A DNA stretch of 64,000 nucleotides. It comes from Blastococcus sp. TF02-8 (GTDB taxonomy: Bacteria; Actinomycetota; Actinomycetes; Mycobacteriales; Geodermatophilaceae). Under the pieces are notes generated by a model. That model had not been told where the DNA came from and searched no databases. It was given only the letters and a program-made list of their open reading frames with translations. The stretch is taken from positions 186,001 through 250,000 of the forward strand of contig NZ_QOHK01000006.1 in assembly GCF_003319175.1 (NCBI RefSeq), read 5' to 3'. Both the position numbers and the translations under genes were made by a program. Each line of letters opens with the position of its first letter. The first letter of the stretch is position 1. Shown piece by piece: positions 1 through 9,300 of this stretch.

Positions 1-35
1 GAACGAGGTGCGCGGCCGGGACGCGTCGGGGGAGG

Positions 36-770
36 TCACCGGCCCATCGTCGCCGAGGGGTCGGCGCCCGGCGCGGGCAGGGCCGCCGGCCGGGTGAGCC
101 ACCAGGCCGCGACCGCGAACCCCACGGCGACCGCCAGCTGCCACTGCCACGGTGCGGCGCCCGGCGAGGTGACCTGGCACCAGTCGTCGAGGGCGTGCAG
201 CAGCACCAGGGGCCAGACGGAGACGACGTGCAGCCGCAGCGCCGCGAACCCGGCGCCGAACGCCGTCGTCGACACCACCTGGGCGACGGTGTCGTCCAGC
301 GGCCGCCCGAACACCGCCGCCGACAGCGCGTGTCCGAGGCCGAAGAGGACGCCGACCCAGAGCACCCGGGTGCGCGGTCGGATCGGGTGGAGCACCTGCT
401 GGACGACGCCGCGGCTGAGCAGCTCCTCGCTGAGCCCGACGGCGAGGAACAGCGCGGCGGCCGAGAGCAGGGAGGTCGTCGACCCCTGGATCCCCGGCAG
501 CGCGTAGCTCAGCGCGACCAGGCCGACCGGCACGAGCAGCAGGGGCCGCCGGGGGCGCAGCGAGCGCAGCCAGGGGCGCCGCCACCAGCCCGACCGGGCG
601 ACGACCGCGAGCGGGACCAGCAGCGCCGCGAGGTTCACGACGGTCGCGCCCAGGTCGGGGAACCAGCCCGGCGCCAGCGGGGGCAGGCCGAAGGCCGCCG
701 CGAACAGGACGGCGTGCCAGGCCAGGGTGAGCAGCGCGGCCTGCACCAGTGCCTGCCTCCGCCGCGCCAC
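36..770 (-). CDS. CPBP family intramembrane metalloprotease
   Basis: A 244-residue, strongly hydrophobic protein with about six to eight membrane segments. The diagnostic CPBP (Abi/Rce1-like) motifs are visible: SEELLSRG near residue 113 supplies the EExxxR glutamates and arginine, FGLGHALS near residue 143 supplies the first metal-binding histidine, and LLHALDDW near residue 191 supplies the last. Known members are membrane-embedded zinc proteases that process prenylated proteins or act in bacteriocin self-immunity; the substrate here is unknown. It starts with GTG 9 bases after the stop of the glycosyltransferase gene, so it is probably the last gene of the carotenoid operon. The length is normal for the family and all motifs are intact. 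Confidence 0.85.
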   Translation of the reverse strand: MARRRQALVQAALLTLAWHAVLFAAAFGLPPLAPGWFPDLGATVVNLAALLVPLAVVARSGWWRRPWLRSLRPRRPLLLVPVGLVALSYALPGIQGSTTSLLSAAALFLAVGLSEELLSRGVVQQVLHPIRPRTRVLWVGVLFGLGHALSAAVFGRPLDDTVAQVVSTTAFGAGFAALRLHVVSVWPLVLLHALDDWCQVTSPGAAPWQWQLAVAVGFAVAAWWLTRPAALPAPGADPSATMGR

Positions 771-779
771 CGACCCGGA

Positions 780-1880
780 CTACAGGGTGCGGCCGCGCCA
801 GCGCAAGGTGCCGGCCCGCCGGCCGCGGACCGAGCGCAGCACCAGCACGTCGAGCACCGCGATCGAGACCGGATGCGCCAGCGCGTCCGGCCAGGCGCGG
901 CTGCCGCTGGCCCGGGCACTGAGCAGCCGTCCGAGCACCCCCGACAGATAGCCGGCCAGTCCGGCGCGGGAGCCGCCCAGCGCCGCCACCGGGGGGACCA
1001 CGTAGACGAGGGTGAGCGCCGCGGCGGCCAGCACGGCGGCCTCCGGGTGGCCGCCGACCGTGGCCCACAGCGATTTCGCGTAGCCGTCCCGCACCTGCGG
1101 CCAGCCCGCGTACATCCGGCAGGCGGCCAGCCGCGAGCCGTCGACCGGCCCGCCGCGGCCGCCGGCGCGCTTGACCGCGCGCAGCAGGGCGATGTCCTCC
1201 AGCACCTCGCCCCGCACCGTGCCGTGGCCGCCGGCCCGCTCGTAGGCTGCGCGCGCGACGACGAGGAACTGGCCGTTGGCGGCGGCGAGCGAGGGGCGCG
1301 GCGAGCGTTCGGCCACGCGCAGCGGCAGCGTCGTCGTCCAGAGCCACGGAGCCAGCGGCTGCACCAGCCGCTCCGCCGCGCCGTCGGCCAGCGGCCGCGG
1401 CCACGGGGAGACCAGGTCCAGACCGCTGCTCTCCAGCAGCGCGACGGCGGCGGCGAGCGCGTCGGGGAAGAGCCGGACGTCGGCGTCGACGAAGGCCAGC
1501 ACCTCGCCCTCGCGCGGCTCGGTGGCGGCGACGCCGGTCGCGCACGCGTGCGGCTTGCCGAGCCAACCGGCCGGCAGCGGGGGAGCGGTGACCAACCGAA
1601 CCCGGTGGTCGTGGACCCCGCGCACGACGTCGGCGGTGCCGTCGGTCGATCCGTCGTCGACGACGACGATCCGCACCCGTTCGACCCCGCGCTGGTCCAG
1701 CAGGGCGGCCAGGCAGTCGGCCACCTGGTGCGCCTCGTCGCGCACCGGCAGCACGACGGTGACCGGCCGGGCGGTGCTCGGCGGGTCGGCGGGCGGGCGG
1801 CGCAGGAGCGCGGTGTTCACCGCGGCGTGCGCGGCGCCCAGGCCGGCGAGCGCGGCCAGTCCGCGGACGAGCCGGCTCAT
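780..1880 (-). CDS. Family 2 glycosyltransferase, likely carotenoid glycosylation (CruC-like)
   Basis: A 366-residue protein with a short N-terminal hydrophobic helix, a GT-A domain and hydrophobic helices in the last 100 residues. The GT2 signatures are clear: VTVVLPVRDEA near residue 40, VVDDGSTDGT near residue 70 and the DxD-like FVDADV near residue 125. The ATG overlaps the stop of the upstream CruF-type gene as ATGA, so the two are translationally coupled. In known CruF/CruC pairs the hydratase makes a carotenoid hydroxyl that the glycosyltransferase then decorates, so attachment of a sugar to a carotenoid at the membrane is the most likely role. The sugar and exact acceptor cannot be read from the sequence. 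Confidence 0.8.
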   Translation of the reverse strand: MSRLVRGLAALAGLGAAHAAVNTALLRRPPADPPSTARPVTVVLPVRDEAHQVADCLAALLDQRGVERVRIVVVDDGSTDGTADVVRGVHDHRVRLVTAPPLPAGWLGKPHACATGVAATEPREGEVLAFVDADVRLFPDALAAAVALLESSGLDLVSPWPRPLADGAAERLVQPLAPWLWTTTLPLRVAERSPRPSLAAANGQFLVVARAAYERAGGHGTVRGEVLEDIALLRAVKRAGGRGGPVDGSRLAACRMYAGWPQVRDGYAKSLWATVGGHPEAAVLAAAALTLVYVVPPVAALGGSRAGLAGYLSGVLGRLLSARASGSRAWPDALAHPVSIAVLDVLVLRSVRGRRAGTLRWRGRTL

Positions 1881-2656
1881 CGGCGGTGCCGGGCGGCGAG
1901 GGTGACCAGCACCGCGGCACCCAGCGCCGCGCCCCAGGCGGCGGAGCCGGGGAGGTCCAGCCAGCCGGCGTGGGCCAGCGCGCCGCCGAGGGTCATCCAG
2001 GCCAGGGCGAGCAGCGGTGCGGCCGGGCCGATCCGGGGCGGTTCCTCCCCGGTGCGCCGCACCAGCAGCTCGAGCAGCGTCATGAGCACCGTGCCCGCGA
2101 GCAGCCAGCCGGCGAGGTTGGTGAGGGGCACGGAGTCGATCCCCGGCAGCCCCGGTGCCGGGTGCGCCCACGTCCAGTAGCCGGCCTGGACCATCTGCGG
2201 GTCCAGCACCACGTCCCAGGCCGCGAAGACCGCCGCCGCCCAGGCGATCCGCGCCGGCCGCCGGTCCGCCAGGTACCCGGCGAGCAGCCAGCTCGGCCAG
2301 GCCATCATCAGCCAGGCCAGCGGGACGAGGAACGGGACGCCGAGCAGCGTCGGGCCCAGGGCGTCGCTGTAGGTGTAGCTGCCGTACGGGTAGCCGGTGG
2401 CCAGGCCGACGGACTCGAACGCCACGGCGACGGCTGCGACGAGCCCGAGGACCCCTGCGCCGGTGCGCGGGCCCCGGCTGATCGCGGCGTGCGCGACCGA
2501 GAGGGTGGCGCCCAGCAGCACGACCGTCCAGGAGACGGCGTCGCGCGCCGCCCCGTCGGTCAGCGGGTAGGCGATCGCGGTGAGCACCAGCGCGGCGGCC
2601 AGCACCACCGGCACGACCCGGCCGGCGGTCGACGCCCGGTGGACCGTGGTCGTCAT
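1877..2656 (-). CDS. cruF: Carotenoid biosynthesis protein, CruF/DUF422 family
   Basis: A 259-residue integral membrane protein with about seven hydrophobic segments. The block around residues 90-130 (GYPYGSYTYSDALGP, then VPFLVPLAWLMMAW) is typical of the CruF/DUF422 family of carotenoid 1',2'-hydratases, followed by the conserved acidic stretch WDVVLDPQM near residue 150. Family members hydrate the psi end of monocyclic carotenoids such as gamma-carotene. It overlaps both neighbours by four bases (ATGA), between the FAD oxidoreductase and the glycosyltransferase, giving a desaturase/ketolase, hydratase and glycosyltransferase series. Family assignment is firm; the precise carotenoid substrate is inference. 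Confidence 0.82.
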   Translation of the reverse strand: MTTTVHRASTAGRVVPVVLAAALVLTAIAYPLTDGAARDAVSWTVVLLGATLSVAHAAISRGPRTGAGVLGLVAAVAVAFESVGLATGYPYGSYTYSDALGPTLLGVPFLVPLAWLMMAWPSWLLAGYLADRRPARIAWAAAVFAAWDVVLDPQMVQAGYWTWAHPAPGLPGIDSVPLTNLAGWLLAGTVLMTLLELLVRRTGEEPPRIGPAAPLLALAWMTLGGALAHAGWLDLPGSAAWGAALGAAVLVTLAARHRR

Positions 2657-4290
2657 CCGCGTGCGGCCCGCAGCCGGCGCAGCGCGCCGCCGGTGACGCG
2701 GCGCAGCCCCTTCCGGTCGGCGAGCAGCACGCGGGCCGCTGACCGGCCCGAGTTGCCCGAGACACCGCCGCCGGGGTGGGTGGAGGCGCCGGCCAGGTAG
2801 AGCCCCGGCAACCCCGGGACCCGGTAACCGGACAGGCCCGGAGCCGGCCGGAACATGAACATGCTGGCCAGACCCATCTCCACGTGCATGACGTTGCCAC
2901 GGGGCAGGGACAGCTCGCGCTCCAGCGCCAGCGGCGTCTGCACGTAGGTCTCCCGGACCGATGCCGCGAAGCCCGGCGCGTAGCGGTCGACGGCGTCGAT
3001 CAGCCGACGGGCCTCGGCGTCGGCGATCGCGTCCCAGTCGCCGCCGTCGGCCAGCGCGTAGGGGTACCACTGCCCCCAGATCGTGACGACGTGCCGCCCG
3101 GGCGGCGCCAGCGTCGGATCGCTCGCGGAGAACGACATCGCCAGCGGCACCGGCTCGCGCGGCACCCGCCCCGCCCCCCAGTCGCCGTGCGCGGCGGCCA
3201 GCTGCCCGCGGTCGGTGCAGAGCAGCTGGAGCCCCTGCAGCGCCAGCTCCGGGTCGACGCCGGGGTAGGCCGGCAGGGCGTCGGTGAGCGCCCGCACGAC
3301 CAGGCCGAAGCCGTTGCCGATCGGGGGTGCGGCGCCGGCGAGCACCGGCGGGGCGTCGTCCCCGGCGAGCCGGCGGGTGACGTCGATGTGGCAGGCGGCG
3401 ACCACCGCCCCGGCGCGCACCGTGCGCCCGGACCGGGTGCGGACGCCGACCACCCGCCCGTCCTCGACCAGCAGCCGCTCCGCACCGTCGCCGAGGACGA
3501 CCCGCCCGCCGTCGGACTCCAGCCGGCGGCGCAGGGCGCGGGTCAGCCCGCCCGAGCCGCCGACCGGGTGCCCGGGCGGCACGTCGTGCAGCAGCGCCAC
3601 CCAGGCGACCATCGCCGCGGTCCCGGGCTCGGACATCGGTGGCCCGGACTGCGCGCCGAACCAGGCGAGGGCCGCCTTGAGCCGCTCGCTGGTGAACCAC
3701 CGGTCCAGCAGCGCGTCGCCGGAGCCGAGGAAGTCGACCGCCAGCTCGCCACCGGGGGTGCGCCGGCGGCCTTCGGCGGGTGCGCCGAGCGGCCAGAACG
3801 ACCCGAGGAGCCCCCGGGCGTCCGGGGTGCGGCCGAAGGAGGCGACGACGGCGCGGCTGCGCGGTCCCCAGACCTGCACGAAGCGGCGGTAGGCGGCGGC
3901 GTCGCCGGCGCCGCAGGCCGCCTCGATCGAGGCGCACGTGGCGTCCAGGTCGACGGAGAACACCAGCGGTCGTCCGTCGGGGCCCGGGGCGCCGGGGGAG
4001 GGGGCGGGTGCGAAGCCCCACGGGTCGCAGTCGATGTACTCCAGGCCGTGCGCGGCCAGGTCGAGCTCCTCGACGATGCCGCTGTGCCGCACGATGACGT
4101 GCGCGCTGGAACCGCGGTCCACCTGCACGCCGGGCCAGCGCTCCACCGTGGAGACCGCGCCCCCGAGCACGTGGTCGGACTCCACGACCTCGACGGTCAG
4201 GCCCTCCCGGGCCAGGTAGCAGGCGGCCACCATCCCGTTGTGGCCGGAGCCGATGACGACGACGTCGGCCGTGTCCGTTGCGGTGCTCAC
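2653..4290 (-). CDS. FAD-dependent carotenoid oxidoreductase (CrtO/CrtI family)
   Basis: A 545-residue flavoprotein. The N-terminal Rossmann motif VVVIGSGHNGMVAA near residue 10 followed by the acidic VVESD strand end is an FAD-binding dinucleotide fold, and the C-terminal GLYLAGASTHPGGGVSG is the typical second FAD motif of phytoene-desaturase-like enzymes. Length and the GHNG variant fit CrtO-type beta-carotene ketolases or related NAD(P)/FAD oxidoreductases slightly better than CrtI (about 500 residues). Its place beside cruF and a glycosyltransferase supports a carotenoid substrate. The start is a GTG overlapping the GNAT stop (GTGA). Ketolase versus desaturase cannot be settled from sequence alone. 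Confidence 0.8.
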   Translation of the reverse strand: MSTATDTADVVVIGSGHNGMVAACYLAREGLTVEVVESDHVLGGAVSTVERWPGVQVDRGSSAHVIVRHSGIVEELDLAAHGLEYIDCDPWGFAPAPSPGAPGPDGRPLVFSVDLDATCASIEAACGAGDAAAYRRFVQVWGPRSRAVVASFGRTPDARGLLGSFWPLGAPAEGRRRTPGGELAVDFLGSGDALLDRWFTSERLKAALAWFGAQSGPPMSEPGTAAMVAWVALLHDVPPGHPVGGSGGLTRALRRRLESDGGRVVLGDGAERLLVEDGRVVGVRTRSGRTVRAGAVVAACHIDVTRRLAGDDAPPVLAGAAPPIGNGFGLVVRALTDALPAYPGVDPELALQGLQLLCTDRGQLAAAHGDWGAGRVPREPVPLAMSFSASDPTLAPPGRHVVTIWGQWYPYALADGGDWDAIADAEARRLIDAVDRYAPGFAASVRETYVQTPLALERELSLPRGNVMHVEMGLASMFMFRPAPGLSGYRVPGLPGLYLAGASTHPGGGVSGNSGRSAARVLLADRKGLRRVTGGALRRLRAARG

Positions 4291-4877
4291 GCCCTGGGGT
4301 TCGCCGGGGAGCCGTCGCGCGGATGCAGCGGCAGGCGGGCGCCGAGGATCGCGAAGGGCCGGCTGTCGCCCGGGAAGTGGTAGTTGCGGGCCAGGTCGAC
4401 GAAGCCGTCGGCCTGGTACAGCCGGAAGGCCTTGGTGTCGGTGTCGGGTGTGGAGAGCAGCGCGACCGGGTGCGGCACCTCGACGAGGGCGTGCAGCAGC
4501 TGCCGGCCCAGACCCTGGCTCTGGTGGTCGGGGAGCACGTGCAGCTCGCAGACCTCGAAGGCGCCGGGCAGCCACTTCTTCGCCGTCCGCCGGTCCAGGG
4601 CGGCGCGCACCTGGTCGTGCCACCACTGGCCCGGAGCGACGAGGTAGCCGTAGCCGAAGCCGACCAGCCGCTCGCCGGCGGTGGTCTGCGCGAAGGCGCC
4701 GACGGCGCGGAAGCCGGGCCGCTCGGTGTGCTGGATGGCGTAGCCGTAGCGGCCGGCGACGATGCCGGAGTCGTAGCCCATTGCCAGCCCGTAGATGGCC
4801 AGGACCTCGTGCATGTGCTCGCGCATCCACGGCGGGGGGAGCTCGACGATCCGGGTGGCCGGGCGGGTGCCCGTCAC
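4287..4877 (-). CDS. GNAT family N-acetyltransferase
   Basis: A 196-residue protein. The block VCELHVLPDHQSQGLGRQLL near residue 115 is the acetyl-CoA-binding motif A of the GNAT fold (Q-x-x-G-x-G), and ALLSTPDTDTKAFRLYQADG near residue 140 matches motif B, in which the end of the next helix meets a strand. The acyl acceptor is unknown. It starts with GTG overlapping the YbaK-like gene (GTGA) and overlaps the carotenoid oxidoreductase downstream, so it is cotranscribed with the pigment genes. Nothing in the sequence shows that it acts on carotenoids. Confidence 0.85.
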   Translation of the reverse strand: MTGTRPATRIVELPPPWMREHMHEVLAIYGLAMGYDSGIVAGRYGYAIQHTERPGFRAVGAFAQTTAGERLVGFGYGYLVAPGQWWHDQVRAALDRRTAKKWLPGAFEVCELHVLPDHQSQGLGRQLLHALVEVPHPVALLSTPDTDTKAFRLYQADGFVDLARNYHFPGDSRPFAILGARLPLHPRDGSPANPRA

Positions 4878-5377
4878 GGGGCGACCACCTCCGGGAGCTG
4901 GGCGGACACCTCGACGGCGGTTCCCGCGGTGAGGCGGAGCAGCTCGTCGTAGCTGGTGGGGAACACGGCGGCGGGGTGCCCGGCGGCGGCCCACACCCGG
5001 TCGTAGCGGGCGAGCTCGACGTCGACCAGGGTGCCCAGCGGCGCGGGGTGGCCCACGGGCGCGACGCCGCCGATCACCTGGCCGGTGTGCCGGCGGACCT
5101 CCGCCGCGGGCGCGGGGACCAGCTCGCGCACGCCGAGGAGGTGGGCGACCTGCGCGACGTCGACCCGGTGCGCGCCGCTGGTGAGGATCAGGAGGGGGGA
5201 GCCGTCGGCCAGGAACACCAGGCTGTTGACGATCGCGCCCACCGGCACGTCGAGCGCCGCGGCGGCCGCAGCGGCGGTGCGGACCTCGGCCGGCAGGACG
5301 CGCACCTCACCCCCGGCACCGGCCTCGGCGAGGAGGTGGGCGACGGCGGCCACCCGGGGGTGCGGTGGTCGGGTCAT
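4874..5377 (-). CDS. YbaK/EbsC family aminoacyl-tRNA deacylase-like protein
   Basis: A 167-residue single-domain protein of the YbaK/ProX fold. Supporting motifs are VGAIVNSLVF near residue 50, LILTSGAHRVD near residue 67 and GQVIGGVAPVGHP near residue 105, which matches the conserved glycine-rich GGV-P-GH loop. Family members hydrolyse mischarged aminoacyl-tRNAs in trans (Cys-tRNA-Pro or related). This ATG was chosen because homologues begin close to it; an in-frame start 48 bases upstream would only add a charged extension. It is the first gene of the minus-strand pigment run and divergent from the SOS operon. Confidence 0.82.
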   Translation of the reverse strand: MTRPPHPRVAAVAHLLAEAGAGGEVRVLPAEVRTAAAAAAALDVPVGAIVNSLVFLADGSPLLILTSGAHRVDVAQVAHLLGVRELVPAPAAEVRRHTGQVIGGVAPVGHPAPLGTLVDVELARYDRVWAAAGHPAAVFPTSYDELLRLTAGTAVEVSAQLPEVVAP

Positions 5378-5428
5378 GCGTCGATCCTGCCACCGGCCCC
5401 CGCGCGGCGCGCCCGGCCGTGCCACGGC

Positions 5429-5457
5429 TTGACGGCGACGGGGCGCTCCGGTCTACT
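5429..5457 (+). promoter_or_regulatory. Candidate sigma-A-type promoter of the dnaE2 operon
   Basis: TTGACG (5429-5434) and TCTACT (5452-5457) are separated by exactly 17 bases, a good vegetative promoter fit, and lie directly upstream of the SOS box. Transcription would begin near 5464, at the edge of the LexA site. Confidence 0.5.
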
Positions 5458-5465
5458 GGACTTCG

Positions 5466-5483
5466 TTCGAACACGCGTTCGAA
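5466..5483. promoter_or_regulatory. LexA-binding SOS box
   Basis: TTCGAACACGCGTTCGAA: seven-base arms TTCGAAC/GTTCGAA are perfectly inverted around four bases. The core matches the Gram-positive/actinobacterial SOS consensus CGAAC-RNRY-GTTC. Placed over the expected +1 of the upstream promoter, LexA bound here would block the DUF6504-HEPN-dnaE2 run and could also affect the divergent ybaK operon. Confidence 0.85.
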
Positions 5484-5569
5484 CGAGGTCCGGCCCGATC
5501 CACCCGGCTCTTCCCCGCCGGCGGGGGCCGGGCCGGCGTACGCGCGGGGCGAGGCGTGGGGAGGCAGTC

Positions 5570-5896
5570 ATGAGCCGGGTGCTCGGTGAGGTCGTCGGTC
5601 GGACCGGCGAGGAGGTGCAGGTCGAGCGCGGGCCGCTCGGTCCGGTCCAGTTCTGGCGCGGGCAGTCCCGCTACGTCGTGGGCGAGCTGCTCGACTCCTG
5701 GGTCGAGACGGCCCCGTGGTGGCTGCGGGGTGACGAGGCCGCAGGCGGTGCATCGGCCGAGCTGGTGGCGCCCCGCGAGGTCTGGCGGGTCGAGGCGGTC
5801 CGGGCCGGGCGGTCGCGGATGAGCTTCGCCGGGGTCTTCGACCTGTCGTGGGACGCGTCGGGCAACCGCTGGTGGCTCGTCCGGGTGCACGACTGA
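5570..5896 (+). CDS. DUF6504 family protein, first gene of the SOS operon
   Basis: A 108-residue protein with no membrane segment. It resembles the DUF6504 family, which in actinobacteria sits in the imuB/dnaE2 mutasome locus and has no defined biochemical role. Visible features are the tryptophan-rich segments DSWVETAPWWLRG near residue 42 and NRWWLVRVHD at the end, suggesting a small beta-rich domain. The ATG has a good ribosome-binding site (GGGGAGG six bases upstream). It is 87 bases downstream of the SOS box and overlaps the HEPN gene as TGATG, so it should be induced by DNA damage together with dnaE2. Confidence 0.75.
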   Translation: MSRVLGEVVGRTGEEVQVERGPLGPVQFWRGQSRYVVGELLDSWVETAPWWLRGDEAAGGASAELVAPREVWRVEAVRAGRSRMSFAGVFDLSWDASGNRWWLVRVHD

Positions 5897-6363
5897 TGGG
5901 CGCCGCACGAGCCGTGCCGGCCGACCAGCTGCCGCTGCCCCCCGCGCTGCCCGCCGCGGCGACCACGCTGCTCGGCCAGGCGCACCGCGGCCTGGCAGAG
6001 GCCGGCGCCGCCACCGACCCCCGGGAGCGGTACGCCACCGCGCACCTGGCCGCCCTGCGTGCCGCCGCAGCGGTGCTGGCCGCCCGCACCCGGCCCGAGG
6101 GCGGTCGTCGCCGGCCACGCAGCGCCTGGGTCCTGCTCGGGCAGGTGGCCCCGGAGCTGGGGGAGTGGGCAACCTTCTTCGCCGCGGGCGCCGGCAAGCG
6201 CGCTGCTGCCGAGGCGGGGCTGTCCCGGGCGGTCACCGAGCGCGAGGCCGACGACCTGGTCCGCGACGTGCACACCTTCCTCACCGTCGTCGAGAACGGT
6301 CTCGGCGCCCTGCCGGAGCCGCCGCGCTACCCGCGGCCCTACGTGGTCTCCCCCCGGCGGTGA
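5896..6363 (+). CDS. SAV_6107-type HEPN domain protein
   Basis: A 155-residue, alanine-rich helical protein of the SAV_6107 HEPN group, commonly encoded next to dnaE2 in actinobacteria. Four helices can be predicted between residues 20 and 135. An R-x4-H motif is visible (RYATAH, residues 45-50), the spacing used by HEPN ribonucleases, although whether this family is catalytic is unknown. It overlaps DUF6504 (TGATG) and dnaE2 (GTGA), so all three proteins should be made together under LexA control. A role in the translesion mutasome is inferred from context only. Confidence 0.75.
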   Translation: MGAARAVPADQLPLPPALPAAATTLLGQAHRGLAEAGAATDPRERYATAHLAALRAAAAVLAARTRPEGGRRRPRSAWVLLGQVAPELGEWATFFAAGAGKRAAAEAGLSRAVTEREADDLVRDVHTFLTVVENGLGALPEPPRYPRPYVVSPRR

Positions 6364-9300
6364 GCGACCCCTTCGTCCACCTGCACGTCGCATCCGGCTA
6401 CTCCATGCGGTACGGGGCCAACCACCCCGCCGATCTGGTCGCCCGTGCCGCCGAGCACGGCATGTCGGCGCTGGCCCTCACCGACCGGGACGGGCTCTAC
6501 GGTGCGGTGAAGTTCGCGCTGGCCTGCCGGTCGGCCGGGATCCGGCCGATCTTCGGCGTGGACCTGGCGGTGGCACCCACGGTCGAGACCACCGTCCCGC
6601 CGTCGCGGGCCCGCGCGCTGGACGGCTCGGTGCAGACGCCGCGGTCCCGGGCCACCGGACCGGCTCCCCGCCGGGCTCCCGTCCGGGGCGGTGCCAGCGT
6701 CGACCCCCGGCTGCCGCGGGTCACCTTCCTGGCCCGGAACGGCGCCGGGTGGCGGTCGCTGTGCCGGCTCACCAGTGCCACCCACCTGCGGGGGGCCCGC
6801 GGCGAGCCGGTGAGCTCGCTGGCCCTCGCCGCCGAGCACGCCGAGGGGCTGACCCCGCTGCTGGGCCCCGGGTCACCGGTGGGCCGGGCGCTGGCCGCCG
6901 GGCGGGCCGACCTCGCCGCCGGGGTGCTCGACGCGTGGCGAGCCGTCTTCGGACCGGGGCTGGCGATGGAGGTGGTGCACCACCGCGGCCGGGGCGACCG
7001 GCAGCGCGCGCAGGCGGTGCTGCGGTTCGCCGCCGAGCACCAGGTGCCGGTGGTCCTCAGCAACGCGGTCCGCTACGTCGACGCCCTCGACGCACCGACC
7101 GCCGACGTGCTGGACGCGGCTCGCCGGCTGGTCCCGCTCGGGCCGCGGAACGTCGACCGCACGACGGCCGAGGGGTACCTGAAGTCGGGCAAGGAGATGA
7201 CCGAGGTCGCCGAGGACCTGATGGGTCCCGACCGGGGGGCCGCCCTGCGGCTGCTCGAGCGCACGGCCCGGCTGGCCGAGCAGTGCGCGGTCGACGTCGC
7301 CGGGGACCTCGGCGTCGGCAGCGTCCGCTACCCCGAGCTCGACGTCGTCACCACCCCCGCCGAGCGGGGGATGAGCTCTGCCCAGGTGCTGCGGGCGCGG
7401 TGCGAGGCGGGCCTGGGCCGCCGGGGGATGGCGCCCACCGCGCGGGTGCGGCAGCGGCTGGACGAGGAGCTCGGGGTGATCGAGAGCCTCGGCTACCCCT
7501 CGTACTTCCTCACCGTGGCCGACGTGGTCGACCTCATCGCGAGCTTGAGGGTCCGGGCCGCGGCGCGCGGTTCGGGCGCCGGCAGCCTGGTCACCTACCT
7601 GCTGGGCATCTCCGACGTCGACCCGCTGCGCTACGGGCTGCTCATGGAGCGCTTCCTCTCCCCGCTGCGCCACCAGCTGCCCGACATCGACATCGACGTG
7701 GAGTCCGCGCGGCGGATGGAGGTCTACGACGCGGTCATCGACCGCTTCGGCGCCGACCGGGTCAGCTGCATCTCGATGATGGACACCTACCGGGTGCGGC
7801 ACGCCATCCGCGACGTCGGGGCCGCCCTGGGGCTGCCGCCGGCGGAGATCGACGCCGTCGCCAAGGCCTTCCCGCACATCCGCGCCAACCAGGTGCACGC
7901 CGCCCTCAAGGACCTGCCCGAGCTGCGGGCCGGCCGGTACGGGTCCCGCCGGGCGGGCGGCACGGGGGATCTCGACCTGCTGTTCGACCTGGTCTCCCGG
8001 CTCGACGGGCTGCCCCGGCACATCGCGCTGCACCCGTGCGGCGTGCTGCTGTCCGACGCCACGCTGCTCGACCGCACGCCGGTGGAGAGCAGCTACCTGG
8101 GCTACCCGATGAGCCAGTTCGACAAGGACGACGTCGAGGAGCTGGGGCTGCTCAAGCTCGACCTGCTAGGCATCCGGATGCAGTCGGCGATCGCCCACGC
8201 CCTCGACGAGGTGGCCCGGGTGGACCACGAGCAGGTCGACATCGACGCGGTCCCGCGCGACGACCCGACGACCTTCGAGCTGATCCGCTCGACCCGCACG
8301 CTCGGGATGTTCCAGATCGAGTCCCCGGGGCAGCGCGAGCTGGTCGGCAAGTTCGGGCCGCAGACCTTCGAGGACATCATCATCGACATCTCGCTGTTCC
8401 GGCCCGGACCGGTGAAGAGCGACATGGTCACCCCGTTCCTCATGGCGCGGAACGGCTGGAAGGACGCCGAGTACCCGCACCCCGACCTCGAGTTCGCGCT
8501 CGCCGAGACCGCCGGGGTGGTGGTCTTCCACGAGCAGGTGCTGCAGGTGGTGGCCCGGATGGCCGGCTGCACGCTGGCCGAGGCCGACGAGGTGCGCCGC
8601 GCGCTGGGGGAGAAGGACGCCCACCCGGAGGTGCGGGCCTGGTTCGTGCCGCGGGCGCTGGCCGCCGGTTACCCGGTCGAGGTGGCCGAGCGGGTGTGGG
8701 AGGTGCTGGCGTCCTTCGGGTCGTTCGGCTTCTGCAAGGCGCACGCAGCGGCGTTCGCACTGCCCACCTACCAGTCGGCATGGCTGAAGACCCACCACCC
8801 GGCGGCATTCCTGGCCGGGGTGCTCACCCACGATCCCGGCATGTACCCGAAGCGGCTGATCCTCGACGACGCCCGCAACTTCGGGATCCGCGTGCTCGGG
8901 CTGGACGTCAACGCCTCGGCGGCGACCTACCGGGTGGAGCGTCTCGCGAGCGACCTCGAGGCTGAGTCTGAGTCTGGGGCTGAAGCTGAGGGTGGGGGTT
9001 GGCGCCGTCCGGAGTGGATGCCGGCGGCGATGCCCGACCCGTCGCGGTACGGCATCCGGCTGTCGCTGGCCGACGTCAAGGGCATCTCCGACGAGGAGGT
9101 GGCCCGGGTCGTGTCCGGGCAGCCCTACCGGTCGCTGACCGATTTCTGGTCGCGGGCGTCGGTGTCCCGGCCGGTGGTGGAGCGTCTCGTGCTGGCCGGG
9201 GGGTTCGACTCGCTGTACGGCTTCGGGATGCGTGACCGCGAGGCCGGCCGGCCGACGCGTCGGCGCCACCAGGTGACCCGTCGGGACCTCCTGCTGCAGA

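Noticed and set aside
195-2180. Long plus-strand open frame (661 codons) opposite the carotenoid genes
   Set aside because: It is antisense to clearly conserved genes, is rich in Arg/Gln/Gly/His as expected of a shadow frame in high-GC DNA, and has no recognisable domain.
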